A stretch of 64,000 nt of DNA from Pseudo-nitzschia pungens. Taxonomy: Eukaryota; Bacillariophyta; Bacillariophyceae; Bacillariales; Bacillariaceae. Shown here one piece after another: positions 11,540 through 22,459 of this stretch (position 1 is the first letter of the stretch; the number at the start of each line of letters is the position of its first letter). The stretch is taken from assembly GCA_037355855.1 (NCBI GenBank), contig CM074758.1:5243001-5307000 (forward strand), in the 5' to 3' direction. The notes below the pieces were generated by a model. It had not been told where the DNA came from. It did not search any database and worked only from the letters and a program-made list of their open reading frames with translations. Made by a program: the position numbers and the translations under genes.

Positions 11540-12401
11540 GATTAACAGTCGCAAGCTTATTTAAGCTTGCAAAGCTGGAGATCTACAAGCCACGCAAAAC
11601 AACAAGGAACAACGACGACGGCGAAACGCCGCTGTTACAGAAATAATTTTATACTGGATCCCCACGCTCCCTGTTGCGAAGCCGTTCCAGATATTCTTAT
11701 CCTCCTTGTTATTGCGGATATAACCATACAAACGGCGTCTCGAAACTCCAAGAACTGACGGAGAAAGAATTTTTCAAAATTCTGCTGCTGCTGCACCTAT
11801 TTCTCCAATCACGACGCGACGCAAAGTACAACATATAACCTCCCACTGATAGATCTGTATTCTCCGAATACAGCTGTATCCACCTCTTGTATCCACCAGG
11901 CAAATATATCCCTGTTCCTTTGCCGGATATACCTTCCTCGGATTTATCCACACCACAGCACGAACGTTGTTTTCGAACGACAACAACGGCGTTTTTCGGA
12001 CGACAACGACAACAACGGCGTTTTTCGAACAACAACAAGAACGTCCCTCCATAAATTCAACGCTCAGCAACTACTGTTTTAACGGTGTTTTTGAAAGACA
12101 ATTTTTCGACAGAGAACGACGCTTTCGAACAACAACGGCGACGGCGTTTCGAGTTTCGAACAACAACGGCGACGGCGTTTTCGAACCACACAAGACAGCG
12201 ATAAGCAATATTTAACCTCCACTGAGTTCTCGAATACAGCTGCAATAACATCTGTATTTTCCCCAGGCATATCAACTCCCTGTTCTTGGATCTTATCCTA
12301 TTCCGGATACTGGATCCTACCACATTGAATTTCGGACATTCTATACCATACCGAACCCGACAACGAGCTTCGTTCCCTCTGACTACAGCGACACTTCCTT
12401 T

Positions 12402-12929
12402 ATGCCTCGTCGACGCACCCGACAAAGCGCTCCCTTCCCCGCATCCTACCAAGATCAGTACAGAGACCTTTGGTCTATTATCACTGCATCCCATTCTCTT
12501 TTTGATCGCCCAATAGCCTCTGAAGAATCCGACAAGATGTCCGATGAGACTCCCGCAGACACGGCAATCGCTGATGCCTCCACCCCCAACACCACAACTG
12601 AAACCACACCTGCTGCTGCCACCGCCACCCCACTACCAAGGGATGTTGCCAGCAACCTTACCACACATTTTGATCATTATTGTGCCCGTGCCCTTCCCGC
12701 ACTTTTTGATGTCAGTGATCCGCAATCCTTACTCTGTAATGCTCTCATTGCCTCTGGCATTACCACATGGCGTAAATTCATTCGATTGACTGAACCTATT
12801 ATCAACCGACTCCAGTACCGTGATGCTCGCAACAACTACTTTGACCTTCCCCCTTTCATCTATATCCAACTGCTCCAATTAGTCGCCATTACAACCATCT
12901 CCAAGCTTGCTCCTTATCCCCTGAGCTGA
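12402..12929 (+). pseudogene. Truncated gag of gag-only element copy 2
   Basis: Starts MPRRRTRQSAPFPASYQDQY and follows the intact Gag-like protein (23486) through the Ala/Thr/Pro-rich region and the FDHYCARAL...RLTEPI segment. At about codon 160 the frame runs into LTR sequence (VAITTISKLAPYPLS) and stops. It lacks about three quarters of the protein. Confidence 0.9.
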
Positions 12930-12953
12930 GTTCAACTACATTTTAACACTGTC

Positions 12954-13394
12954 GCATTGTATTATCCTATTTCAATTGCCGTCGCGACCTATTTCAGTTC
13001 CCCGTCGAATCGTATTGCAATTGTATTGTCATCGCATTGTATTTCAGCAGTTGCCGTCGGATTGTATTTCAGTTCCCCGTCGCATTGTATTTCAGCAGTT
13101 GCTGTTGGATTGTGTTTCAGTTGTCGTCGCATTGTATTTCAGTTGCGTTCTGTGTATTCTTCCCTACCAGGAGCAAGCAGGCAATTACTAAATCCATGGT
13201 TAGAAGTGAACTCCATGATCAATACCCCCGGCCAATCTTGATGCAGTTCACTCACCGTCGGATTGTATTTCAGTTGCCGTCACATCGTATTTTTGTATTC
13301 CAGTTCCCATCACATTGTATTTCAGTTGCGTTCAGTGTATTCTTCCCTACGAGGAGCAAGCAGGCAATTAAATGCATGGTTAGAAGTGAACTCC
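12954..13394. repeat. CAGTTSCCGTC minisatellite with compound unit
   Basis: Continues the array of 10955-11120. Besides the short units it contains a longer compound unit: TCTTCCCTACCAGGAGCAAG, AATGCATGGTTAGAAGTGAA, CTCCATGATCGATACCCC and CAATCTTGATGCAGTTCACT in order. This compound unit also recurs at 17216, 50760 and 51810. Confidence 0.85.
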
Positions 13395-14079
13395 ATGTCT
13401 GGGGTCCATCCATGTGAAACTTCAGATGGGGTCTTCCAATTCAAAGATGCACGAGAACAAACATTATTCACTTGACAAACCCATTTTGCACACCAATGCG
13501 CCAAAGATTTAGGAGCTTTGAACATTGCCAAACAGTTGGAGATCATCTTGCTAAGTCTCCCCCATTCTGGTTCAGCCGGATTTTGGTGTTTGTAGTGTGG
13601 TTGGCTTGTCCTGGATCTAGTGGCAACTCTGGCTTCCCGCAACACTTCACTCCACTTCACCCCTGTCTCTGCTTGCGCATTGTCACTGATCATAGTATCT
13701 GGAGCACCATGCTCTCTGAGGTGATCCTTCAAGGCAGTAGTGCATTGGGACACTTCAGAGAGCATGGTGCTCCAGATACTATGATCAGTGACAATGCGCA
13801 AGCAGAGACAGGGGTGAAGTGGAGTGAAGTGTTGCGGGAAGCCAGAGTTGCCACTAGATCCAGGACAAGCCAACCACACTACAAACACCAAAATCCGGCT
13901 GAACCAGAATGGGGGAGACTTAGCAAGATGATCTCCAACTGTTTGGCAATGTTCAAAGCTCCTAAATCTTTGGCGCATTGGTGTGCAAAATGGGTTTGTC
14001 AAGTGAATAATGTTTGTTCTCGTGCATCTTTGAATTGGAAGACCCCATCTGAAGTTTCACATGGATGGACCCCAGACAT
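13395..14079. repeat. 325-bp inverted repeat (palindrome) with 35-bp spacer
   Basis: Arms 13395-13719 and 13755-14079 are reverse complements with no mismatch seen by eye. The right arm is the sense integrase sequence; the left arm is its inverted duplicate. The ORF that opens at 13472 therefore begins with about 90 antisense codons that are not real protein. Confidence 0.93.
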
Positions 14080-16737
14080 CTCACACTTGCGTTTCCACTT
14101 CTACGAGCCCATCTGGTACTACCAACCACAAAACAAGGTTCCCAAAGACAGCATGTTGAAGGGGAGATTTTTAGCTTTTGCTGATTCCTGTGGCGACGCC
14201 ATGACATACTACATTTTAACTGAACCAGATTCTAAGAAGACCAAGCGCCAGATCCTCATGCGCTCAGTTGTCAGAACCAGGAGGGAGAATATTGGAACTG
14301 AAACAGAAGTCCTCAACGACGATCCCAACACTGCCAGATTTGAACTGACTGTTGCTGAAAAGGAAAGGACTATCATAGAAAGCACTGATGAGGTCCCCAT
14401 CTTGGTTTCAGGGGAAGAATTTGCAGCTGATTCAACTGGCATGGAACACTCTACGAGCACTTTGGAGGATTTCCTGCAACAGAATTTGGAAACCAAGGAT
14501 GGTGACGTCCCAGAAGATCTGGAAGACCAAGATGATTTGGATGATGATGCAACTGAAGAAGAGGATGCTGAACCTGACAAAGAAGAAGCCCTACCAAAAG
14601 ATTTGGATTGCACCAACAATGCAGAGTCTCACCTGGATATCCTTGAAAGTACTGACAAGAACTTGAACAGTGAATTTAGAAAGATTCTGAACCACCATTG
14701 GCAAGAAGGGATGTTGATTTTCAAGGCTCAGTTTGTCACTGATGTTGGAACTGTGGTAATGGACATCCCACTCACAGTCCTGCAAAAAGATCAACCAATT
14801 GCTTGTGCCAAATACATCAAGATGTACATCGTGGAAAACAGCAGCAGGCGTTCAAGTGGACCATTGGGTACATGGGCTGACTCAATTTTGAAGGAAAACA
14901 GTAACATTATCAGACGAATGAGAAGAGTGCAGCCAAGACCACAAGCAAGAGCACGTGTCAAACTCCCAAAGAAACTTCGACGTGCCATGCAAAATCCAAG
15001 TAAGAAAAAGAAAAGATTGTTATCCAGAAATCAACGGCTTGCAGCAAAGAAGCAACGAGAGAAATTTGGCATCAAGATTCCAAACACCTATCAGCAGTGT
15101 GTGCAGTTTGATCTAGAAGCTGGAAATAAGAAATGGCAAGAGAGCATTGACAAGGAAATGGAAAATTTGGAGAGATTGGAGTGTTTCAAATTCCATGACC
15201 CGGCAACAGAATTTCCAGAGTCTGAAGGATGGCAAGAGGTCAAGCTGAAAATGATCTGGGATGTAAAGAGCGAAGACCGAAGATACAAATCCAGATTGGT
15301 TGCAGGAGGCCATTTGGTTGATTCCAGTCATGTCAATACTTATTCCAGCCAAGTGGACAGTCTCTCTGTATTCCTGCTATTCCTAATTGCGCAGCATCAG
15401 AAGCTTGATTTAATGACAGCGGATGTGGGGAATGCATTCCCTACAGCCCCTAACCAAGAGAAGGTATGGTGTTGGGCAGATGATGTTTTTGGCAAAAACA
15501 AGGGTTGCAAAGTTGAAATACAACGCGCTTTGTATGGTCTTGCTGGCAGCAGCAGAGCATACATGGATTTCTTTGCCGATACACTTGCAGGTTTAGGGTT
15601 CAGACCATCGCGCGCAGACCCTGATTTATGGATGCGCCCAGAGCCTGAAGGGGAGGGGTATTGTTACATTGCAACTCATGTGGATGATTTGATTGTTGTT
15701 GCAAAGAAACCTGAGAACTGGATCGCACTCATTGAACAAGAATTTGCCCTCAGAAATATTGAAGAAAAGCCACAGTACTATCTTGGAACAAGTGTGAGAC
15801 AAATCAAGGATGGCAGGATTCTTCTCAATTCGGGATCTTACATCACAGAAGTTCTAAGGAAGTATGAAATCAAGCATGGACTCACCCTTCACCCAAACCA
15901 TGTCCCCATGCATCCAGATTGCAGACCAGAACTGGATACATCCGAATTCCTGGATGTAACAGAGCACAAGGAATTTCAACATATCATAGGTTTGTGCCAA
16001 TGGGTGGTGTTGACCGGAGAATTGATATCACATATGCAGTATCTTCCTTATCCAGGTTTTCAGCGAGCCCCAGAAGGAATCACCTTGAAATGGCAAGATA
16101 TATACTTGGATATCTCAAGAAGTATAAAAACAAAGGCCTAGTCGTGGATCCAAGACCCCCAAGAACTACAGTCAATGAAGAACCAACACGGATGGAGGAT
16201 TTTACTCACCAATACAAGTATTATAAGGAGGAGCTTGATCCAATGTTCCCAATTCCAAAGGTAAAAGAATTACAGATTACAATCTTTTGTGACAGTGATC
16301 ATGCTCATGATTTGGTGACAGGCAGAAGCATTACAGGACTTATTGCATTTGTTGGATCCACACCGGTGTACTGGAAATCCAAACGCCAGACCTCAGTTCA
16401 CACCAGTACTTTCGGCGCTGAGTTTACAGCCTTGAAGGATGCAGTGGCTTTGGCAATCAGATTGAGATACCATTTGAGATCCATGGGAGTTTCCATCACC
16501 AAGCCAGCAGATATTTATGTGGACAACAAGAGTGTGGTGCTGAATTCAACTAATCCTGCAAGCTCCTTGAATAAGAAATCAATTGCTTTGGCATACCACT
16601 TTGTGCGCGAGAACCAAGCAGGAAAGGTCATCTCTGTCAACCACATCAGATCTCAAGATAACTATGCTGACATCCTCACCAAGCCTTTGGGGCAGACAGC
16701 CTTCCACAGTCTCGTCAATGAATTCATGACCAAATAA
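13755..16737 (+). pseudogene. Copia pol fragment (integrase, RT, RNase H), frameshifted
   Basis: Reading in the frame of 13472-16141, integrase core residues are visible: Asp in MISDNAQ at 13790 and Glu in NPAEPEW at 13901. Then comes an acidic linker (14470-14600), a basic stretch (14930-15060), and RT with the second catalytic motif HVDD at 15677-15688 in place of the usual YVDD. Near 16018 one base seems to be missing (frame of ...CQWVVLTG changes), and the rest of RT plus RNase H (CDSDHAHDL near 16290; TSTFGAEF; YVDNKSVVL) continue in another frame to 16737. The missing 5' half and the frame shift make it non-autonomous. Family: Copia, close in style to diatom CoDi elements. Confidence 0.88.
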
Positions 16738-17215
16738 GATAAGTACAAAAAGAATTCTATAAGAAAAACATTTTAATCATGAAACAGTAATATGTGCCTC
16801 AGCCATTCTATGTTCCCCATTTCTAGAATCCTTACAGCACATATTAAGGAGGGAACAACACAGAACAAGGTTGTTAAATAATAAGAAACAGAAAGTGAGC
16901 GCAACAGTACCGCGCGTAGAAACAAACAGTGAGCGCAACAGTAACGCGTGTAGAAACAGACAGTGAGCGCAACAGTACCGCGCGTAGAAACAGAAAGAAG
17001 TCGTACAACAGTACCGTACGGCGCGCCCAGAGGTGCGCAAGATATTGAAGTATCCAAAGAACACAGTTGAAGTATTAACTGAAGAAGATAAAGAATCGAG
17101 CAACATACAGAGAAACATACAATTATCGAGAGTTATCATGTAAAAGAGAGAAAACACATGATTCGATACATAGAACAATAAGAGCTCATAATTTCCAGTT
17201 ATACAACTTGTTATC
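16738..17215 (+). repeat. 3' non-coding part / putative 3' LTR of the Copia fragment
   Basis: After the pol stop there is a purine tract TTAAGGAGGGA at 16852, then a possible LTR start TGTTAAAT at 16872. A short tandem repeat of GTGAGCGCAACAGTACCGCG with GTAGAAACA follows (16895-17000). The right border at about 17215 is where the minisatellite resumes. With no 5' copy to compare, the LTR limits are uncertain. Confidence 0.45.
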
Positions 17216-17460
17216 CCCTGCCAATCTTGATGCAGTTCACTCACCGTCGGATTGTATTTCAGTTGCCGTCACATCGTATTTTTGTATTCCAGTTCCCATC
17301 ACATCGTATTTCAGTTGCGTTCAGTGTATTCTTCCCTACCAGGAGCAAGCAGGCAATTAAATGCATGGTTAGAAGTGAACTCCATGATCGATACCCCCGG
17401 CCAATCTTGATGCAGTTCACTCACCGTCGGACCGTCCGATTTTATTTCAGTTCCCACCAC
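17216..17460. repeat. Compound CAGTTSCCGTC minisatellite
   Basis: Same units and order as 13200-13394, including GCATGGTTAGAAGTGAACTC and CAATCTTGATGCAGTTCACT. It is the right half of the array split by the Copia fragment. Confidence 0.85.
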
Positions 17461-18000
17461 ACCTAAAAAAGTCTGGCACGTATTTTTTATGTGCATTTTT
17501 GGCTTCCTTTTTTTTTGCAGAAGACAAGGTTACCGTACTCATAATGTGCTGTGTGTTAGCAGCATTTGCAGTCCGGGCCATAATTTTTGACTACATTTTT
17601 ACTACAAAACCTGGCGCACCCCGACACGGAAAAAGGACAGACATCCGTTCCCAGATCAGCCAAAAGACACTAAAAAATACACTACTAGTAACAGTAATTA
17701 CTACTAAACTATAAAATGACTTATGTAAATTAAGAAATGGATTATTTCCACCATTCCAGTGCCAATAGTCCTCACCCTATGTATGGTCAGGACTATGAAA
17801 AAAGTCTGAGTCAGAAACACCCAATACTTTGGATGTCACATCTATTTAATGTACTTTGGGATGGTACTGGATGGTACTAGGGCTCTCCAATAGGATAGAT
17901 ATGTATCATAGTTACATACCTTAGCTCTTAAGAGATGAATACCATGTTAGAATATCTACAAGATTCTAACTGAACAGGATACTAAGCAGGATGCTAAGCA
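17461..18000 (+). repeat. Single-unit copy of the satellite A block
   Basis: Collinear with 52350-53940: GTGCATTTTTGGCTTCC..., the CCTGGCGCACC region, one satellite A unit (about 17715-17860) and the closing GATGGTACTGGATGGTACTA plus AGATGAATACCATGTTAGAA segment. Here the 181-bp unit is present once; at 52700-53780 it is expanded to about five copies. The 79-residue and 71-residue open frames are not convincing genes. Confidence 0.8.
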
Positions 18001-18617
18001 GCGTCCGAAAACTGTTTCGCGACCCCTCCCAAAAATTTATTTAGGGGGGTCGCGATTTATTCCTGGCTCATTTTGACGTAGCTCGATTCCTAGCTCTCTC
18101 GCGATTCGCAACCCCAATCGCGACCCAGTAACTACCTCAATTACGAAAATTACGAAAAAAAAATAATAAAATTCATACTCGACCCGATTTTTTTTAAGAC
18201 TCAATTTTTTTTCTTCAGTCACTTAATCAAATTAATCAACATTTAAAAAAAAAAAATATTTGTTTTCTCAAAATAATCCCCCCCTTCCCCCAATTTTTTT
18301 TCAATCTGACTCATTATTACCGACCCTACCAACATTATATATTATGAGACTGTTGCAGAAATTCACTCTCAAAAATTGATTTCTCATCCCGACACAAGTA
18401 TTTCCCATCACACCCCTCAAGAAATTCCTCAGGAAAATCACAATTATTACCCGAATTACAGGAATCGCGACCCCCATGAAAAAATTTTTGAAACACTATG
18501 ATGCAAAATATAAGTCTTTCTTCTGATAAATATTGATACTACTCTAATAATTGTTTATTCTCTGTTCAGTTTTCTCACACACTCACACACAAATTTTGGT
18601 TCGATCTCGAACAATTT
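18001..18617. other. AT-rich spacer with CGCGACCCC hairpin
   Basis: No gene seen. An inverted repeat TCGCGACCCC...GGGGGTCGCGA at about 18014-18056 can form a hairpin, and the motif recurs at about 18464-18476 (ATCGCGACCCCC). The remainder holds poly-A/T and poly-C tracts. Confidence 0.5.
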
Positions 18618-19726
18618 TTAAAGACTGGCCAACGCGATCTCGTTACTGCCAGTAAAGTCCTCCTCATCTTCATTTACATCTAGCAAAGCTTGTAGCTCCG
18701 GACTAATGTATTCAGTAACTTCTTCCTCCTGCACCCAGTCCTCATCGTACGGACTGTTGTTGTTGTCATCGTTTTCACTCTCGCGACGGAGCCTCTCTCT
18801 CAATCTTTCCTCACACTCTCTACCCGTTCTCGGATCTTTCCTCAGCACATCAATCTCCCTGCACAAGTTATTGAACAGTGCTAGACCTTCCTTCGACCAT
18901 GATTGTTCCTCTCCACTGTATTGGTCACAAAATTTCTTTTTCTTCCTCCTTCTCACAATCCTGCCACCACCGTTCCTTTTTTGCTCAACATGATTCACCC
19001 AAACATCATACTCATTTTGAATCATCATCAATGCAAATGCTTCATCGCTTTCTGTGAATATTTCACTCAGCAAACATGTCGTCTTTTTGCATCTGTAGCC
19101 CCTCTCTATTGGAGAGATGCTTGATAGAATCCGAGTCACAAAGTAATAAAAATCATCATTTTCACTGTTGTTGTCATACCTTCTGTACTCTGGGTTCAGT
19201 CCCAGCCTCTTTCTACTAGTTCCATTACTACTAATACTCTCCCGCATCACAATCTCCACTTTACCTGGAAAGGAATCTGGCACAATGCCTTCGCGATCGA
19301 GTGTGTCCTCTAGTACGACGCGTACACAGCAGTAGAAAGTGTTAGAGTAGCAGGGGAGGATATACCATCAATCTCCACCAAGCAGTAATAGCAACCAATG
19401 TATTCACTTAGTAAGCACGTACCGAGAAAATGTTTTCTAGCCAAAGTCTGAGCATTGTGCCGCAGCGTGGAAAGACCTTGGTACACCAACCTTCTGTTAA
19501 ACCCATAAAAAATTTCAAATGAAATACCATGGGGTGGAACCACAGCTCCGGACGCAATCGCTTTCTTCAAAATTTTTTTGACCTTACTCTCATCCATGAT
19601 AAACTTCAAGCCACGAAACCAACTATTTCTTATGTGCCGTGTCAACTGTGCTTCCAAACCCGCGTCTTTTTGATGTTTCTTAAGTTTATCCGATTGCGCT
19701 ATATTCCTCATACTGTGCATGGGCAA
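18618..19726 (-). pseudogene. Unknown protein gene, frameshifted and 5'-truncated
   Basis: Two open frames on the minus strand appear to be one former gene. The upstream frame (19726 to 19310) encodes NSWFRGLKFIMDESKVKKIL...PHGISFEIFYGF; the downstream one (19283 to 18618) encodes ALMMIQNEYDVWVNHVEQKR, a Lys/Arg-rich stretch, GEEQSWSKEGLALFNNLCRE and an acidic, Asn-rich C-terminus. The downstream frame lacks an ATG at its head but stays open upstream through VRVVLEDTLDREGIVPDSF, overlapping the stop of the first, so a small indel near 19320 would join them. Eighteen bases bounded by GT and AG at the junction are too short for an intron. The first residues (MPMHSMRNI) are read from satellite B, so the true 5' end is lost. 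I do not recognise the family. It may be a transposon-carried or low-copy diatom protein. Confidence 0.55.
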
Positions 19727-19980
19727 GAGTATGCAAAAAGAAGTATTCAGAAATCACCTATATTTTGAATGTCACCACTGAATAATTAATATTTATTCCA
19801 CTACTGCGGAATTTACTAGAAAAAAGTACCAAATCACATATCTGAATGAATCTGGCAAATATTTCTGTGATTCCAGCAGTGTGAATATTCCTCATCCTAT
19901 GCACGGGCAAGAGTAAAAGAAGTATTCAAAAATCACCTATATTTTGGATGTCACCACTGAATAACTGAATAGCTCACTTA
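19702..19980 (-). repeat. Satellite B, about 1.5 units, inverted
   Basis: Reverse complement of the 181-bp satellite at 61080-63240: CCTCATACTGTGCATGGGCA, CCACTGAATAATTAATATT and ACTAGAAAAAAGTACCAAAT are all present. It marks the left end of composite block A. Confidence 0.85.
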
Positions 19981-20745
19981 TTGTGACATGTGCTTCGCAG
20001 CAAAAATATTGCTATCGCATCATGATGTAGCAAAAGACATTCCCATGGTGAGACTCCAACCAATAACACCAATCAGATACAATCCAGTAGTACCACTATT
20101 ACTGTCCGCTTCTGATACAAAGGTGTTCTCTCTATCTTATAATGCGTACATAGCGGTACAGGAACGGGTATGCACAGACCTGTCATTTTTTTTTTCTCAG
20201 CCTGTACACTTAGTAGTACTGTAACGTACGTACATTGCTGTCATTTTTTCCACTCAGCCTGTACACACAGTACCGTAAAGCACGTAAAGCACTACTTGGT
20301 ACGTCACAGTGGCAGATCGATTTTCCGCCCCACATCTCCCTCATGGGATGTGTCATAATTTTCATTTTCATTTTCGTTTCATTTCATGCATCGGAATATT
20401 CTGGCCGGTCCAGTTTAACCTAGCCATCAGGCACCAGGACCATCTCTTTTGAAAAAGACACACATGCTGTGGGGAGCTTGAGAACGGCCGCTCTTGCTTT
20501 CTGCTCTGTTGTCTGATTCATATCACGGAGGTCGGGTGTGTTGAAGTCCTGGAACTACCTGGCTTACCCAGATATACGACGTACTGATATTGAAAACAAC
20601 GAAGACGAAGACGAAAATCACGACCAATCGGTGCGGAGACGGACGACAACGACGACGAAGGTACGATCGCTCCAGAGAGGGACGAGGGGGGTACGATTGC
20701 TACGATCGCTTCTAACAGGAGTTTCTTGTTGTTTTAACTTTCGCC
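19981..20745. repeat. Composite block A: spacer segments shared with 59836-61080 in inverse
   Basis: In order: GACATGTGCTTCGCAGC, a region opposite the tRNA-like segment (20040-20140), CAGCCTGTACAC repeats with poly-T (20170-20275), TTCATTTTCATTTTCG and CTGGCCGGTCCAGTTTAA (20360-20420), GGCTTACCCAGATAT (20562), and a GACGAAGACGAAGAC-type acidic-codon repeat. Each has a counterpart, inverted and in the same relative order, between 60360 and 61080. No convincing gene. Confidence 0.7.
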
Positions 20746-20749
20746 TTTC

Positions 20750-21185
20750 CACAGAAAAACAACCGATACGATTGCTGAAGAGGGGAACGACGAACGACCG
20801 ATACGATTGCTGAAGAGGGGAACGACGAACGACCGATACGATTGCTGAAGAGGGGAACGACGAACGACCGAAACGATTGCTGAAGAGGGGAACGACGAAC
20901 GACCGATACGATTGCTGAAGAGGGGAACGACGAACGACCGATACGATTGCTGAAGAGGGGAACGACCGATACGATTGTTGAAGACCGATACGATTGTTGA
21001 AGAGGGGAACGACCGATACGATTGTTGAAGAGGGGAACGACCGATACGATTGTTGAAGAGGGGAACGACCAATACGATTGTTGAAGAGGGGAACGACCGA
21101 TACGATTGCTGAAGAGGGGAACGACCGATACGATTGTTGAAGAGGGGAACGACCGATACGATTGCTGAAGAGGGGAACGACAAGG
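20750..21185. repeat. 35/28-bp minisatellite GACCGATACGATTGCTGAAG
   Basis: About thirteen tandem units. The first ones are 35 bp (GACCGATACGATTGCTGAAG + AGGGGAACGACGAAC); later ones are 28 bp and lack a 7-bp step, with CTGAAG/TTGAAG variants. The ORFs through it on the minus strand are by-products of the repeat. Confidence 0.9.
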
Positions 21186-21219
21186 AAAGACGGCGATAGT
21201 TCTTTAACAATATTCTCAT

Positions 21220-22262
21220 GTATTATCAACGCGTTTGTACTATCGACGCGTTTGTATTATCGACGCGTTGCTGCTTGCTGCTGCTTGCTGTCCCCCCTGT
21301 ATTATCGACGCGTTGCTGCTGCTTGCTGTCCCCCCTGTATTGTCGACGCGTTGCTGCTTGCTGTCCCCCTTGTATTATCGACGTTGCTGCTGCTTGCTGT
21401 CCCCCCTGTTTTTTTTTTCTACATAAATCCCTGTACAATTTGTACTGGAAAATCGAATTTTTTGATTGGCTCGTTAACTCAGCACCTCTATCTGCTTGCT
21501 GCTTGCTGTCCCCCCCCTGTATTATCGACGCGTTGCTGCTGCTTGCTGCTTGCTGTCCCCCCCCTGTGTTGTCGACGAGTTGCTGCTGCTTGCTGCTTGC
21601 TGTCTCCCCCCTGTATTATCGACGCGTTGCTGCTTGCTGCTTGCAGTCCCCCCCCTGTATTATCGACGCGTTGCTGCTGCTTGCTGCTTGCTGTCCCCCC
21701 CCTGTGTTGTCGACGCGTTGCTGCTGCTTGCTGCTTGCTGTCTCCCCCCTGTATTATCGACGCGTTGCTGCTTGCTGCTTGCAGTCCCCCCCCTGTATTA
21801 TCGACGCGTTGCTGCTGCTTGCTGCTTGCTGTCCCCCCCCCCCCTGTATTATCGACGCGTTGCTGCTGCTTGCTGCTTGCTGCTTGCTGCTTGCTGCTTG
21901 CTGCTTGCTGCTTGCTGCTTGCTGCTTGCTGCTTGCTGCTTGCTGCTTGCTGCTTGCTGCTTGCTGCTTGCTGCTTGCTGCTTGCTGCTTGCTGCTTGCT
22001 GCTTGCTGCTTGCTGCTTGCTGCTTGCTGCTTGCTGCTTGCTGCTTGCTGCTTGCTGCTTGCTGCTTGCTGCTTGCTGCTTGCTGCTTGCTGCTTGCTGC
22101 TTGCTGCTTGCTGCTTGCTGCTTGCTGCTTGCTGCTTGCTGCTTGCTGCTTGCAGTCCCCCCCCTGTATTATCGACGCGTTGCTGCTGCTTGTTGCTTGC
22201 TGTCCCCCCCCCCTGTATTATCGACGCGTTGCTGCTGCTTGCTGCTTGCTGCCCCCCCCCCT
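21220..22262 (+). repeat. 35-bp GC-rich minisatellite and (CTGCTTG)n heptamer array
   Basis: Units combine ATTATCGACGCGTTGCTGCT with GCTTGCTGTCCCCCCCTGT. A conserved spacer TTTGTACTGGAAAATCGA plus TTGATTGGCTC lies at 21437-21475. From about 21860 to 22155 the CTGCTTG step alone is expanded to about 42 heptamers. The same minisatellite occurs at 56465-56690 and, inverted, at 58310-59835. Long Cys/Leu-rich open frames here are repeat artefacts. Confidence 0.92.
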
Positions 22263-22459
22263 GTAAGGGATACAGCGCTACGATACAGCGCTACAGGGAT
22301 ACAGCGATACAGGAATACAGCGCTACAGCGCTACAGCGCTACAGCGCTACAGGGATACAGGGATACAGGGATACAGCGATACAGCGATACAGGGATACAG
22401 CGCTGCAGCGCTACAGCGCTACAGCGCTACAGGGGATGAGCGCAGCTCAGCTCTGTATC
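22262..22459 (+). repeat. GATACAGCGCTACAGG microsatellite and LTR-core start
   Basis: Irregular alternation of GATACAGCG, CTACAGCG and GATACAGG. It ends with GATGAGCGCAGCTCAGCTCT and GTATC, where the gag-only LTR element inserted. Equivalent arrays lie at 26860-26920, 56690-56780 and 57230-57480. Confidence 0.85.

Larger units (their letters stand above)
11121..12948 (+). mobile_element. Internally deleted copy of the gag-only LTR element (TSD CTGTC)
   Basis: A full left LTR (11121-11539) starts TGTTAAATTG and ends ATTTTAACA. Leader and the first ~160 codons of gag follow, and then the sequence jumps at about 12880-12886 into the last ~65 bp of the right LTR, ending ATTTTAACA at 12948. Identical 5-bp flanks CTGTC (11116-11120 and 12949-12953) show that this is one insertion event followed by an internal deletion. 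The host site is the CAGTTSCCGTC minisatellite. Confidence 0.92.
13395..17215 (+). mobile_element. Rearranged, 5'-deleted Copia retrotransposon
   Basis: The segment interrupts the compound minisatellite: left flank ends at ...GTGAACTCCATG, right flank resumes at CCAATCTTGATGCAG. The 5' LTR, gag, protease and integrase start are gone. In their place is an inverted copy of 325 bp of integrase sequence. Pol follows to 16737, then a 3' region with a purine tract (TTAAGGAGGGA, 16852-16862) and a putative 3' LTR. No matching target duplication is seen, as expected for a truncated end. Confidence 0.8.

Noticed and set aside
13322..14002. 226-codon minus-strand ORF identical in part to the start of the plus-strand ORF at 13472
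   Set aside because: Both are readings of the two arms of the 325-bp palindrome; the duplicated protein is not a gene family.
20618..21229. 203-codon 'PLFSNRIGRS' repeat protein
   Set aside because: Direct translation of the 35/28-bp minisatellite; no flanking unique domain.
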